A DNA stretch of 64,000 nucleotides from Psychroflexus planctonicus (GTDB taxonomy: Bacteria; Bacteroidota; Bacteroidia; Flavobacteriales; Flavobacteriaceae), in assembly GCF_014640195.1 (NCBI RefSeq), contig NZ_BMGM01000012.1, positions 1-64,000 on the forward strand, read 5' to 3'. The translations under genes and the position numbers were made by a program. Positions 1 through 6,955 of the stretch are shown here, in pieces (position 1 is the stretch's first letter; each line of letters begins with the position of its first letter). The notes below the pieces were generated by a model. The model was not told where the DNA came from and ran no database searches. It saw only the letters and a program-made list of their open reading frames with translations.

Positions 1-93
1 AAATAAATCAGTAGCAAGCTTAACTTTCCAACTACGCTTGTGTATGTCAATTCCAATAAATAACTTCGGTGTGGCAGTTTGTTCAGTGTTCAT
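1..93 (-). CDS. IS110-family transposase, N-terminal part (cut by window edge)
   Basis: The minus strand from 93 down to 1 is open for 31 codons starting with ATG, and the reading continues off the window. The peptide contains LFIGIDIHKRSWKV, the start of the RuvC-like DEDD domain of IS110-family transposases/recombinases; the Asp in GIDIHK (residue 16) would be the first catalytic acid. IS110 enzymes move DNA without classical terminal inverted repeats, and for members such as IS621 are guided by a structured bridge RNA encoded in the non-coding flank. Only the N-terminus is visible, so I cannot say whether the gene is intact. The family call is firm from the motif; the subgroup is not. Confidence 0.82.
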   Translation of the reverse strand, partial: MNTEQTATPKLFIGIDIHKRSWKVKLATDLF

Positions 94-410
94 ATCTTAT
101 AATTTTTAGTGAAATTTAAAGATACTGGACTTTCTGCTTTTTCATGGATGCTATAGTTTATGGCGGATTTTGTGCCAAACCCAAAGTTTTTGTAATTTTA
201 AAAATGTAAAAACTTAACCTGCTTTTGCCGCAGGCAGGACGAAATCCCATTGCTACCGCACAAATCCTTTCGTGTGGTTGTATAAGTAAGTTAGGTGTTT
301 GTGTTGTTGTTAGGTAGTTAGTTTTAATTATATTTAGGTTGTATTGTTTTATAGTTTATGAATATATTTACGTTTATAATAACTGCAGGTAACAAATATA
401 AGCGAATAGC
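94..410. other. Non-coding structured flank: IS110 left end or attC-like site
   Basis: No gene is seen in this 317-bp stretch. Positions 212-296 begin with ACTTAAC and end with GTTAGGT; the outer 17 bases of each side pair at 12 of 17 positions. Inside are two alternative smaller stems: ACGAAA (239-244) with TTTCGT (268-273), and an imperfect 10-bp hairpin at 255-278. Two readings fit: part of the structured left end (bridge RNA region) of the IS110 element whose gene starts at 93, or an integron attC-like recombination site (RYYYAAC ... GTTRRRY). The sequence alone does not decide, and the element boundary cannot be placed. Confidence 0.35.
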
Positions 411-1526
411 ATGAATAACATTAAAAGCAAGATAATAATAAAAATGGGAAATCTGGTTTTGATTATTATAACACTTCAAATATTGGCTTGTACTGAACAA
501 GTGAAAGAAAAGCACTCTGATGATAGTGTTAAAAATCAAGTTGAAAATCAAGTTTATAACCAACCTTTAATTTTTAAACAAAATACAACATTCCCTCAAA
601 TTCATACCAATTTAAATGGTATGGTTAGAGAATTTGTCAGAACAATGTATCAAGATACAAATGGCAACTATTGGTTTGGAACAAATGGAGATGGAATAAT
701 ACGATACGATGGTAAAGTGCTAGAAAAAATGGAGATTGAGAGTAGCCATCCTCAAGTGAGAGTTCTAAAAATCGTAGAAGACAAGGCAGGTAATGTATGG
801 TTTGGCACTTCTGATGGACTCCTAAAATACGATGGTAGAAAATTTTCACAAATAGAAGGATTACAAGGTGATGATGTAGAAGTCTGGAGCTTAACAATTG
901 ATAGAAACGGACTGATCTGGGTCGGAACAGTAGAAGGCGTAAGTCATTTTGACGGTGAAAAATTCACCCCCTTTTTATTACCAGAAACAAAGGTTGAGAA
1001 TCCAGAACCTATATATTCAATAAACAGGGTGAGTAGTTTTTTAGAAGATAACGATGGAAATATGTGGATTAGTAAGGATGGTAATGGCATTTTCAAGTAT
1101 AAGAACGGGAATTTCACCCAATTTACAAACCAGAATGGCCTTACAGAGAATAATGCAAATGCTTCCTTGTTAGATAAAAAAGGAAATATTTGGATTGGCT
1201 CATATTATGGAGGTGCAAGTAAGTTTGATGGAAATACGTTTAGAAACTTTACAAAAGATGGAATTATTGAAGGAATTGAAACTGGCAATTTTATTGAAGA
1301 TAAGACAGGGAATATTTGGTTTACAGCAGAAAATGTAGGTGTTTATAAATATGATGGGGCAAAATTCACTTTATACACTACAGAAGATGGATTAACTTCA
1401 AATCTTGTGCTCAGCATTTTCGAAGATAATAGAGGCCAACTTTGGTTTGGTACTTGGCAAGGCTTATGTATTTTTGACGGTGAAAAATTCGTAAATGCGA
1501 ATGAAAAAGAACCTTGGACGAGCTAA
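411..1526 (+). CDS. Seven-repeat two-component-regulator-propeller lipoprotein
   Basis: 371 residues. A signal peptide ends in the lipobox ILAC (Cys27), so the product should be a lipid-anchored envelope protein. The rest is seven repeats of the Reg_prop type, each with D..GN.WFGT...G...YDG spacing (starting near residues 75, 110, 145, 200, 245, 285 and 325), which predicts a closed seven-bladed beta-propeller. In hybrid two-component systems such propellers sense ligands in the periplasm, but here no kinase, response regulator or membrane-spanning Y_Y_Y domain follows. The protein looks like a free-standing sensor or binding propeller. It forms a tandem pair with the next gene. Ligand unknown. 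An alternative start at codon 12 would also leave a signal peptide. Confidence 0.75.
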   Translation: MNNIKSKIIIKMGNLVLIIITLQILACTEQVKEKHSDDSVKNQVENQVYNQPLIFKQNTTFPQIHTNLNGMVREFVRTMYQDTNGNYWFGTNGDGIIRYDGKVLEKMEIESSHPQVRVLKIVEDKAGNVWFGTSDGLLKYDGRKFSQIEGLQGDDVEVWSLTIDRNGLIWVGTVEGVSHFDGEKFTPFLLPETKVENPEPIYSINRVSSFLEDNDGNMWISKDGNGIFKYKNGNFTQFTNQNGLTENNANASLLDKKGNIWIGSYYGGASKFDGNTFRNFTKDGIIEGIETGNFIEDKTGNIWFTAENVGVYKYDGAKFTLYTTEDGLTSNLVLSIFEDNRGQLWFGTWQGLCIFDGEKFVNANEKEPWTS

Positions 1527-1535
1527 AGATAAGTG

Positions 1536-1558
1536 TTGCTAATAAAACCAATTAGCAA
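1536..1558 (+). terminator. Hairpin between the two propeller genes
   Basis: A perfect 8-bp inverted repeat (TTGCTAAT / ATTAGCAA) with a 7-nt loop lies ten bases after the stop of the first propeller gene. No T-run follows, so a classical intrinsic terminator is doubtful; it may be an mRNA 3'-end stabiliser or attenuator. Confidence 0.35.
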
Positions 1559-1622
1559 TTGCGACCTACAGGATGCTAACTTTCATATACCAAAGCTTGT
1601 GCGTCATATAGAAAAAACCATA

Positions 1623-2729
1623 ATGAACAGAAAAATAGAATCGATTTTCCTAATACTCATATTGATCTTGAACTTTTCTTGTACTGAAAAAAAATCAACA
1701 GAAAAGGAGATTAACCAAGCTCAATTGGTAGCCACTTCAAAAATGGACACTTTAAAATTCACTTCGGGAATACGAGCTATCTTTCAAGACAGCAAAGACA
1801 ATTATTGGTTTGGAAGTCTAGAAGAAGGAGTTGCGGTTTATAATGGGAAATCATTCAACTATTTCACTAGCAATGAAGGACTTTCTGACAACCAAATCCA
1901 CTCCATTCAAGAAGACAAAGAAGGAGTTATTTGGTTTGATACACAAACTGGAGTTAGCAGTTACGACGGCACAAGAATTAGTAATCGAACAAAAGCAAAT
2001 AATGAAAATTATCAAAATGTTTCCCCAATTCAAACCATTGACTATGGGACAAGTGAATGGATGAAATCTGACAATGACTTATGGTTTGAAGCTGGAAATA
2101 AAGCTGGAGTTTATAGATACGATGGGCAACGATTACATTATTTAGAGTTTCCTCCTCAAAAAGCACTTAACACCTACGATAATTTATTTGCTGTAACTGA
2201 TATTTCAAATGGCAAAGACAATATGATTTGGTTTAGCACATATGCAGCTGTTTTCGGCTACAATGGAAGTGATTTTACAATCATTAATGATGAAACATTA
2301 GGATTTGATAGAAAATTTGAAACTTTGCATACCCGAAGTATTTACGAAGATTCAAAAGGTGGGCTTTGGCTTGGGAATAACGGAATTGGCGTATTACTTA
2401 AAGAAGGTGATTCAATCGTAAATTTTTCAAAAAAGCATGGCTTGATTCACCCCAACAGCAAACGAAATGGAGAAAAATCACCCCAAGGCACACTAGAACA
2501 CGTTTTTATAATCACTGAAGACAACAAAGGAAACATTTGGTTTGGAGACAGAGATGCTGGAATTTGGAAATTCGATGGTAAACAATTTGAAAATTATACC
2601 AAAAAAGATGGATTGGAAAATGATTTCGTTCTTTCAATTTACGAAGATGAAAATAGTGAATTATGGTTTGGAATGGCAGATGGAAATATATATACACACA
2701 ATGGAAAGACTTTTGAAAAGCAATTTTAA
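1623..2729 (+). CDS. Seven-repeat propeller lipoprotein, paralogue of the upstream gene
   Basis: 368 residues from the ATG at 1623. The open frame extends upstream to 1533, but this internal Met starts a proper signal peptide (MNRKIESIFLIL...) with lipobox LNFSC at Cys20, so it is preferred. Seven repeats of the Reg_prop kind follow (for example FQDSKDNYWFGS, TEDNKGNIWFGD, YEDENSELWFGM), with repeats three and four more diverged than in the first copy. No signalling domain is attached. The same architecture in tandem points to a local duplication followed by divergence. It is probably an envelope lipoprotein with a binding or sensing role; the partner is not visible in the window. Confidence 0.72.
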   Translation: MNRKIESIFLILILILNFSCTEKKSTEKEINQAQLVATSKMDTLKFTSGIRAIFQDSKDNYWFGSLEEGVAVYNGKSFNYFTSNEGLSDNQIHSIQEDKEGVIWFDTQTGVSSYDGTRISNRTKANNENYQNVSPIQTIDYGTSEWMKSDNDLWFEAGNKAGVYRYDGQRLHYLEFPPQKALNTYDNLFAVTDISNGKDNMIWFSTYAAVFGYNGSDFTIINDETLGFDRKFETLHTRSIYEDSKGGLWLGNNGIGVLLKEGDSIVNFSKKHGLIHPNSKRNGEKSPQGTLEHVFIITEDNKGNIWFGDRDAGIWKFDGKQFENYTKKDGLENDFVLSIYEDENSELWFGMADGNIYTHNGKTFEKQF

Positions 2730-3134
2730 GAAATACGAACGCTCAACAGCGCAAACAAAAATTCCAAAATTTGTGTTGAACCTTGCCATCACATGAAAGG
2801 CGATAATTTTGTGTTTTTAGATATTAGATAATTAAAAGTTTAATCAGCTTTTGCTGGTAGCCATCAGAAATATCTGAACTACCAACAAACTAGAATAAAA
2901 TAAGCCCAATTTCTTCCTGCAATATAAAACATGGAAAAATATAGGGAACTAGCTTCAGTTTAAATCTATTTTGCTTCATACATATTCTTTAAGCTGTTTT
3001 TAATAAGTTCCAGTATCAATAATGTTCCTTACTTTATTTTAATTTTTGTAAATTCGTAATTTAATATTTATCTTTAATAAAAAGACTGTTTCAAACTTCA
3101 AAGAAACTTTTTAATTCTACATAAAATAAGTACA
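2730..3134. other. Gene-free AT-rich spacer with composite hairpin
   Basis: 405 bp with no convincing gene. It contains a nested hairpin at 2851-2888: an outer 10-bp arm (TTGCTGGTAG with CTACCAACAA, 9 of 10 paired) enclosing a 5-bp inner stem (TCAGA / TCTGA). There is also a shorter imperfect inverted repeat at 2741-2781 whose ends (GCTCAAC, GTTGAAC) resemble attC core sites but are too close together for a normal attC. The remainder is featureless A/T-rich sequence. Confidence 0.4.
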
Positions 3135-3695
3135 ATGTTTAAAAAATATCCAGACGAAGAATGGAAAACCATTCAATTTGATGATAAGGTTTCAGAAAAA
3201 GAAAAGTATAAGGTATCAAATTACGGTCGAGTATTAAATTGCAAAGGAGAAAATGAATTTTTAGTAAAAGCAGCCTATATAAATGGATATCAACATTTGC
3301 CTGTAAGGCAAAAGAAAAATGGAAATTCAACTAGTAGATATGTGCATAAGTTAGTGGCTCAGCACTTTTTAGAGCAAAATGATGGTCAATATGTTATTCA
3401 CAAAAACTACCACAAAAAAGACAATAGGGTAGTTAACCTAAAATGGGCTACTAAAAGCGAAAAAGAAATGCATCAATTTAGTAATCCTGAACACAAAATT
3501 AGTGTTAGCAAAAGAAAAGGCAGAGTAACAAATGCCAAATTAACCGAAACTAGAGTGAAGTTAATTAAGCGAAAACTAAAAGATCCTAACCGAAGAACAC
3601 GATTAAAAATGATAGCTAAGCAATTTGGTATTTCTGAAATGCAGCTTCACCGAATTAAAACTGGTGAAAATTGGAGTTCAGTAACAGAATATTAA
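3135..3695 (+). CDS. NUMOD4 / HNH endonuclease-like protein with C-terminal HTH
   Basis: 186 residues. Residues 8-33 (EEWKTI ... YKVSNYGRV) match the NUMOD4 DNA-binding motif found next to HNH nucleases of the homing-endonuclease group. Residues 70-108 (YVHKLVAQHFL ... VIHK ... DNRVVNLKWAT) match an HNH_3 domain, with His89, Asn97 and Asn101 in the expected places, although the usual H(I)DG pair is replaced by HKNYH, so catalysis is uncertain. Residues about 130-182 form a helix-turn-helix like those at the end of such proteins. It stands alone, not inside an intron or intein that I can see. Probably a mobile-type or phage-type nuclease; a purely DNA-binding role is possible. Confidence 0.65.
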   Translation: MFKKYPDEEWKTIQFDDKVSEKEKYKVSNYGRVLNCKGENEFLVKAAYINGYQHLPVRQKKNGNSTSRYVHKLVAQHFLEQNDGQYVIHKNYHKKDNRVVNLKWATKSEKEMHQFSNPEHKISVSKRKGRVTNAKLTETRVKLIKRKLKDPNRRTRLKMIAKQFGISEMQLHRIKTGENWSSVTEY

Positions 3696-3720
3696 TAATT
3701 TTTAGAAGCTTTTAAAACAA

Positions 3721-3753
3721 AAAACCCTGTTTGATCATCAAACAGGGTTTTTT
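3721..3753. terminator. Bidirectional intrinsic terminator
   Basis: AAAACCCTGTTTGAT and its exact complement flank a single central base, giving a long perfect hairpin with A-run before and T-run after. It lies between the convergent HNH-like gene and the FKBP gene, and can stop transcription from both sides. Confidence 0.85.
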
Positions 3754-3771
3754 AATTATAAACTTTAATGC

Positions 3772-4200
3772 TTATTTAATTTCAACAACTTCTAAGTCAA
3801 AAACTAAATCTTGTCCAGCTAAAGGATGGTTAGCATCAACAACAATATGGTCATCTTGCACTTCTGCAACACGCAGTTGGCGCTCAGTTCCGTCAGGATT
3901 TTGAGCAACTAAGCCCATTCCAACTTCTGGCTTAATTTCTTCTGGAAGCTGCGCTTTTTCAACTTTTTGAAAAAGTTCATCTACTTTTTCACCATATGCT
4001 TCTGCAACTGGAATGTTTACTGTTTTTTTCTCGTTAACTTTCATATCAACAACAGCGTTTTCAAATCCAGGAATCAACATCCCTTTTCCTAATGTGAATT
4101 CTAATGGCTCACGCTCTAGTGAACTATCAAAAACTTCACCTGAAGTTAATTTTCCTGTGTAATGTACTACTACTGTGTCGTTTTCTTTAACTTGACTCAT
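3772..4200 (-). CDS. FKBP-type peptidyl-prolyl cis-trans isomerase, SlyD-like
   Basis: 142 residues. The N-terminal FKBP core (VHYTGKLTSGEVFDSS, then GKGMLIPGFENAVVDM) is split by an IF (insert-in-flap) chaperone domain (VAEAYGEKVDEL ... VGMGLVAQNPDGT), the arrangement of SlyD. The metal-binding His/Cys-rich tail of E. coli SlyD is absent, and there is no signal peptide, so it is a cytosolic folding helper. It is a single gene with its own promoter (4250-4279) and a shared terminator after it. The family call is secure; assignment as slyD itself is not made because of the missing tail. Confidence 0.9.
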   Translation of the reverse strand: MSQVKENDTVVVHYTGKLTSGEVFDSSLEREPLEFTLGKGMLIPGFENAVVDMKVNEKKTVNIPVAEAYGEKVDELFQKVEKAQLPEEIKPEVGMGLVAQNPDGTERQLRVAEVQDDHIVVDANHPLAGQDLVFDLEVVEIK

Positions 4201-4249
4201 AAAAAATAAATTTTAAAAAATTAATCAATCATTCGATCGAAATTCGCTG

Positions 4250-4279
4250 CAAAACTAGCATATATATATTGAAAACCAA
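4250..4279 (-). promoter_or_regulatory. Promoter for the FKBP gene
   Basis: On the minus strand TTG (4279-4277), a 19-nt spacer, then TAGTTTTG (4257-4250). This matches the Bacteroidota sigma-70 promoter (TTTG/TTG, N17-23, TAnnTTTG). The predicted transcript starts near 4243, about 40 nt before the ATG. Confidence 0.5.
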
Positions 4280-4403
4280 TTTCTTAGATGAAATTTATTG
4301 GCTTTTAGGTATATCTTAACATTTACAGCTTTCAAAAGAATTTCGAAAATCGATTAAGCTCATTTGTATTTAGTAATTTTACGTTTTACTTAAAATCTAA
4401 ATT

Positions 4404-4943
4404 ATGGCTATTCAGAAACCGTTTAACTTAAATAAGTGGATAGAAGAAAATAGAGCACTCTTAAAACCACCTGTTGGAAATAAAAATCTATATAAAGATG
4501 CTGGTGATTATATTGTAATGATTGTTGGCGGACCTAATGCTAGAAAAGATTATCATTACAACGAAACCGAAGAGCTATTTTACCAATTAGAAGGTGAAAT
4601 TGAAGTACATGTGCAAGAAAATGGTAAAAAGAAAACCATGAAACTCAGCGCAGGCGACATGTACTTGCATCCTGCCAAAGTGCCTCATTCACCTGTTAGA
4701 AAACCCAATTCTATCGGTCTGGTAATTGAACGTAAACGAACTGATTTGCCTGGTAAAGACGGCTTATTGTGGTTTTGCGATAACTGCAACCATAAACTTC
4801 ACGAAGTGTATTTTCCATTAAATGATATTGAAAAAGATTTTTTAAAACATTTTACACATTTTTATGGCAGTGAAGAATTGAGAACCTGCGATAATTGCGG
4901 AACCGTTATGCCTGTGGATAAACGTTTTACGGCAGAAGAATAA
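4404..4943 (+). CDS. nbaC: 3-hydroxyanthranilate 3,4-dioxygenase
   Basis: 179 residues, the normal size for the bacterial enzyme. It opens the ring of 3-hydroxyanthranilate to 2-amino-3-carboxymuconate semialdehyde, the step that leads to quinolinate and NAD. The cupin fold shows the iron ligands His51 (DYHYNETEE), Glu57 and His95 (PHSPVRKP), and the C-terminal rubredoxin-like site is complete (Cys125, Cys128, Cys162, Cys165). The DUF58 gene begins 3 bp after its stop, so the two may be co-transcribed without an obvious functional link. NadC and an ACMSD-like enzyme elsewhere in the window fit the same pathway. The family call is firm. Confidence 0.93.
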   Translation: MAIQKPFNLNKWIEENRALLKPPVGNKNLYKDAGDYIVMIVGGPNARKDYHYNETEELFYQLEGEIEVHVQENGKKKTMKLSAGDMYLHPAKVPHSPVRKPNSIGLVIERKRTDLPGKDGLLWFCDNCNHKLHEVYFPLNDIEKDFLKHFTHFYGSEELRTCDNCGTVMPVDKRFTAEE

Positions 4944-4946
4944 CTT

Positions 4947-5876
4947 ATGAATACAAAAACCAAAACCAATTCTTTTCCTACTTACGATTTTGGTAACTTG
5001 CCTTTGCTCGCCAATCAAATTGTGGAAGGCTTTATTTCAGGGATTCATAAAAGTCCCTTTCATGGCTTTTCAGCTGAATTTGCCGAACATAAAATTTACA
5101 ATACGGGAGAAAGTACCAAACACATCGACTGGAAACTTTTTGCCAAAACCGATAAATTATACACTAAACGCTTCGAAGAAGAAACCAACATGCGTTGTCA
5201 TTTTATTATAGACAGCTCAAGTTCTATGTTTTACCCTGAAACATCAGGAAACAATCAGTTGAATAAAATGGGTTTCTCCGTAATTGCTACTGCAGCTATT
5301 ATGCAGATTTTGAAAAAACAACGCGATGCAGTAGGATTGAGTATTTACAATGAAAAAATCGATTTTTCTTGTAATGAAAAGGGAAGTGATCGGCATTTTA
5401 ATATGATTTATAATGAATTGGAAAATCTTTTTCATTTGAAGCCTAAAGCTAAGAAAACCGAAACCTATACTTTTTTACATCAAATTGCTGAACAATTGAA
5501 GCGTAGATCGATGGTTGTGCTTTTTAGCGATATGCTTCAAGATACTGATGCACAAGAAGATGTTTTTGAAGCTTTACGACATTTAAAATACAACAAACAT
5601 CAAATTGTACTTTTTCATGTAATTGATAAAGAACACGAAATAGATTTTAACTTCGACAATCAACCTAAGAAATTTGTTGATGTAGAAACGGGCGAGCATG
5701 TTCAGTTGTTTGCAGATCAAGTAAAAGAAGATTACCACAAAGCAGTTGATGCATATTTTAAAAAGCTTCAATTGAAATGTGCACAGTATAAAATCAACTA
5801 CCAACAAGTCGATGTTCAACAAGGTTTTGATAAAGTACTCAGAAGTTTTCTGGCTGAAAAAATGGCAGTAAGATAG
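4947..5876 (+). CDS. DUF58 protein, soluble, with intact VWA-type metal site
   Basis: 309 residues. It has the DUF58 signature STKHIDWKLFAKTDKLY (residues about 56-72) followed by a von Willebrand A-like half with D89-S-S91-S-S93 (IIDSSSSMF), an intact DxSxS metal-ion-dependent adhesion motif. There is no membrane segment, unlike the second DUF58 protein at 6956-8287. DUF58 proteins usually work with MoxR AAA+ ATPases; none lies next to this gene, but one is 2.4 kb away in the opposite operon. The gene follows the 3-HAO gene by 3 bp. The exact role is unknown; a cytosolic adaptor or chaperone partner of MoxR is a reasonable guess. Confidence 0.8.
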   Translation: MNTKTKTNSFPTYDFGNLPLLANQIVEGFISGIHKSPFHGFSAEFAEHKIYNTGESTKHIDWKLFAKTDKLYTKRFEEETNMRCHFIIDSSSSMFYPETSGNNQLNKMGFSVIATAAIMQILKKQRDAVGLSIYNEKIDFSCNEKGSDRHFNMIYNELENLFHLKPKAKKTETYTFLHQIAEQLKRRSMVVLFSDMLQDTDAQEDVFEALRHLKYNKHQIVLFHVIDKEHEIDFNFDNQPKKFVDVETGEHVQLFADQVKEDYHKAVDAYFKKLQLKCAQYKINYQQVDVQQGFDKVLRSFLAEKMAVR

Positions 5877-5943
5877 TTTTTAGGTTGCTATCTTTACTTA
5901 AATTTTAAGTATAGCAATAACATCTATGTCCAAATTACTATAA

Positions 5944-6206
5944 ACCTGAGTTCGATTATTCTCACTTTGTCAAAACTGTTTTAAATAGTTAGGTACGAGC
6001 TTTTTTATGACGTAATATCTGGATATTGCGGAGTAAAAAAGTAAAGTAGATTGCTGTTTAAAACTGACTAATCTACTTCCTTCAATAAGAACATCCATTT
6101 ACTGCGTTAATTTTTATCATGATAGCTTAGGCTATCCTTCAAAAAATTGCCTAGTAACTGAATATCCTTATTGATTTTGACTTTGTGATTATAATCGAAC
6201 TCAGGT
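5944..6206. mobile_element. MITE-like 263-bp element with 32-bp terminal inverted repeats
   Basis: The left end begins ACCTGAGTTCGATTAT and the right end is its exact complement. The match runs on imperfectly to 32 bp (27 of 32 paired). TATAA occurs directly outside both ends (5939-5943 and 6207-6211), consistent with a 5-bp target duplication. The interior has no open frame of useful size but several hairpins: AATATC-TG-GATATT, a 9-bp pair AAGTAGATT (6044-6052) / AATCTACTT (6070-6078), and GATAGC/GCTATC at 6121-6136. It is best read as a non-autonomous insertion element; a family with matching ends is not identified here. The flanking bases of the 5877-6365 gap hold nothing else I can support. 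Confidence 0.6.
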
Positions 6207-6365
6207 TATAATTAAAAAACTAATTGAGTTTATGTTTTTATGCCACTAATTCACTAATTCTTATTCGTGCATTAGTGTGAAAGCTATTTATAGATACCAT
6301 GATCTTAATTTCTTGCTTCATATTTCAAAAAAATTATAAACTACAAATAACATAAAGCTGATTTT

Positions 6366-6950
6366 CTACTCCTGTAAAAACGAATAAAACTTTCTAAAAG
6401 CACGTCCACGATGACTAATTTCATTTTTTAAGTTGGCTGGCATTTCAGCAAAACTGAGTTCACTTTCCTCAGGTTTAAAAATGGGATCGTAGCCGAAACC
6501 TTTTTCACCTTGTTTTTTATCTAAAATTTCGCCTTTACAAACTCCTTCAAAAAATAGTGTTTCATCTTTAGTACGGTAGCAAATTACGGTTCTAAATTGT
6601 GCTTTTCTATTGGACTTGCCTTTCAGGTTATCCAATAGCTTTTGCATATTGGCTTCGCTGCTTTTTGCTTCGCCTGCATATCTTGCGCTAATAACGCCAG
6701 GTTCGCCTTGCAAAGCTTCAACTTCCAAACCAGTATCGTCTGCAAAACAGTTTTTTCCGTAATTATTGAAAACATAATCTGCTTTAATTTGTGCATTTTC
6801 AGTCAGGTTTTTGCCGTCTTCTATTATTTCTTCATGGCAACCTATATCGTCTAAACCTAAAATTTCGATATGCGAAGGAACCATGCTTTGTACTTCCTTT
6901 AATTTATTGAGGTTGTGCGTAGCAAATACAATTTGTGTTTTCTCTTTCAT
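6366..6950 (-). CDS. rdgB: Non-canonical purine NTP pyrophosphatase (RdgB/HAM1)
   Basis: 194 residues. It hydrolyses ITP, dITP and XTP to the monophosphates and so keeps deaminated purines out of DNA and RNA. The N-terminal FATHNLNKLKEV holds the conserved (T/S)xNxxK nucleotide site. FADDTGLEVEAL carries the catalytic Asp pair, GEPGVISARYAG and GFGYDPIF the base-recognition loops, and SHRGRA the final signature. It is the last gene of the minus-strand MoxR operon, 5 bp after the DUF58 gene, and is probably co-transcribed by position rather than function. Firm identification. Confidence 0.95.
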   Translation of the reverse strand: MKEKTQIVFATHNLNKLKEVQSMVPSHIEILGLDDIGCHEEIIEDGKNLTENAQIKADYVFNNYGKNCFADDTGLEVEALQGEPGVISARYAGEAKSSEANMQKLLDNLKGKSNRKAQFRTVICYRTKDETLFFEGVCKGEILDKKQGEKGFGYDPIFKPEESELSFAEMPANLKNEISHRGRAFRKFYSFLQE

Positions 6951-6955
6951 GTGTT

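Noticed and set aside
324-563. 79-residue open frame on the minus strand
   Set aside because: It overlaps the start of the first propeller gene, is rich in the low-complexity residues expected of A/T-rich antisense, and has no family resemblance.
1533-1622. Longer start of the second propeller gene
   Set aside because: The extra 30 residues precede an obvious signal peptide and lipobox, so Met at 1623 is the start.
1533-1622. attC-like site between the propeller genes
   Set aside because: The bases near 1577-1585 give TGCTAAC but no matching GTTRRRY partner, so no site was called.
2741-2781. Integron cassette boundary
   Set aside because: The distance between core-like ends is only 41 bp and the inner pairing is A/T only; kept as a low-interest remark, not as a feature of its own.
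5944-6206. Remnant transposase gene inside the inverted-repeat element
   Set aside because: Short frames exist on the minus strand, but none shows a transposase motif or adequate length.
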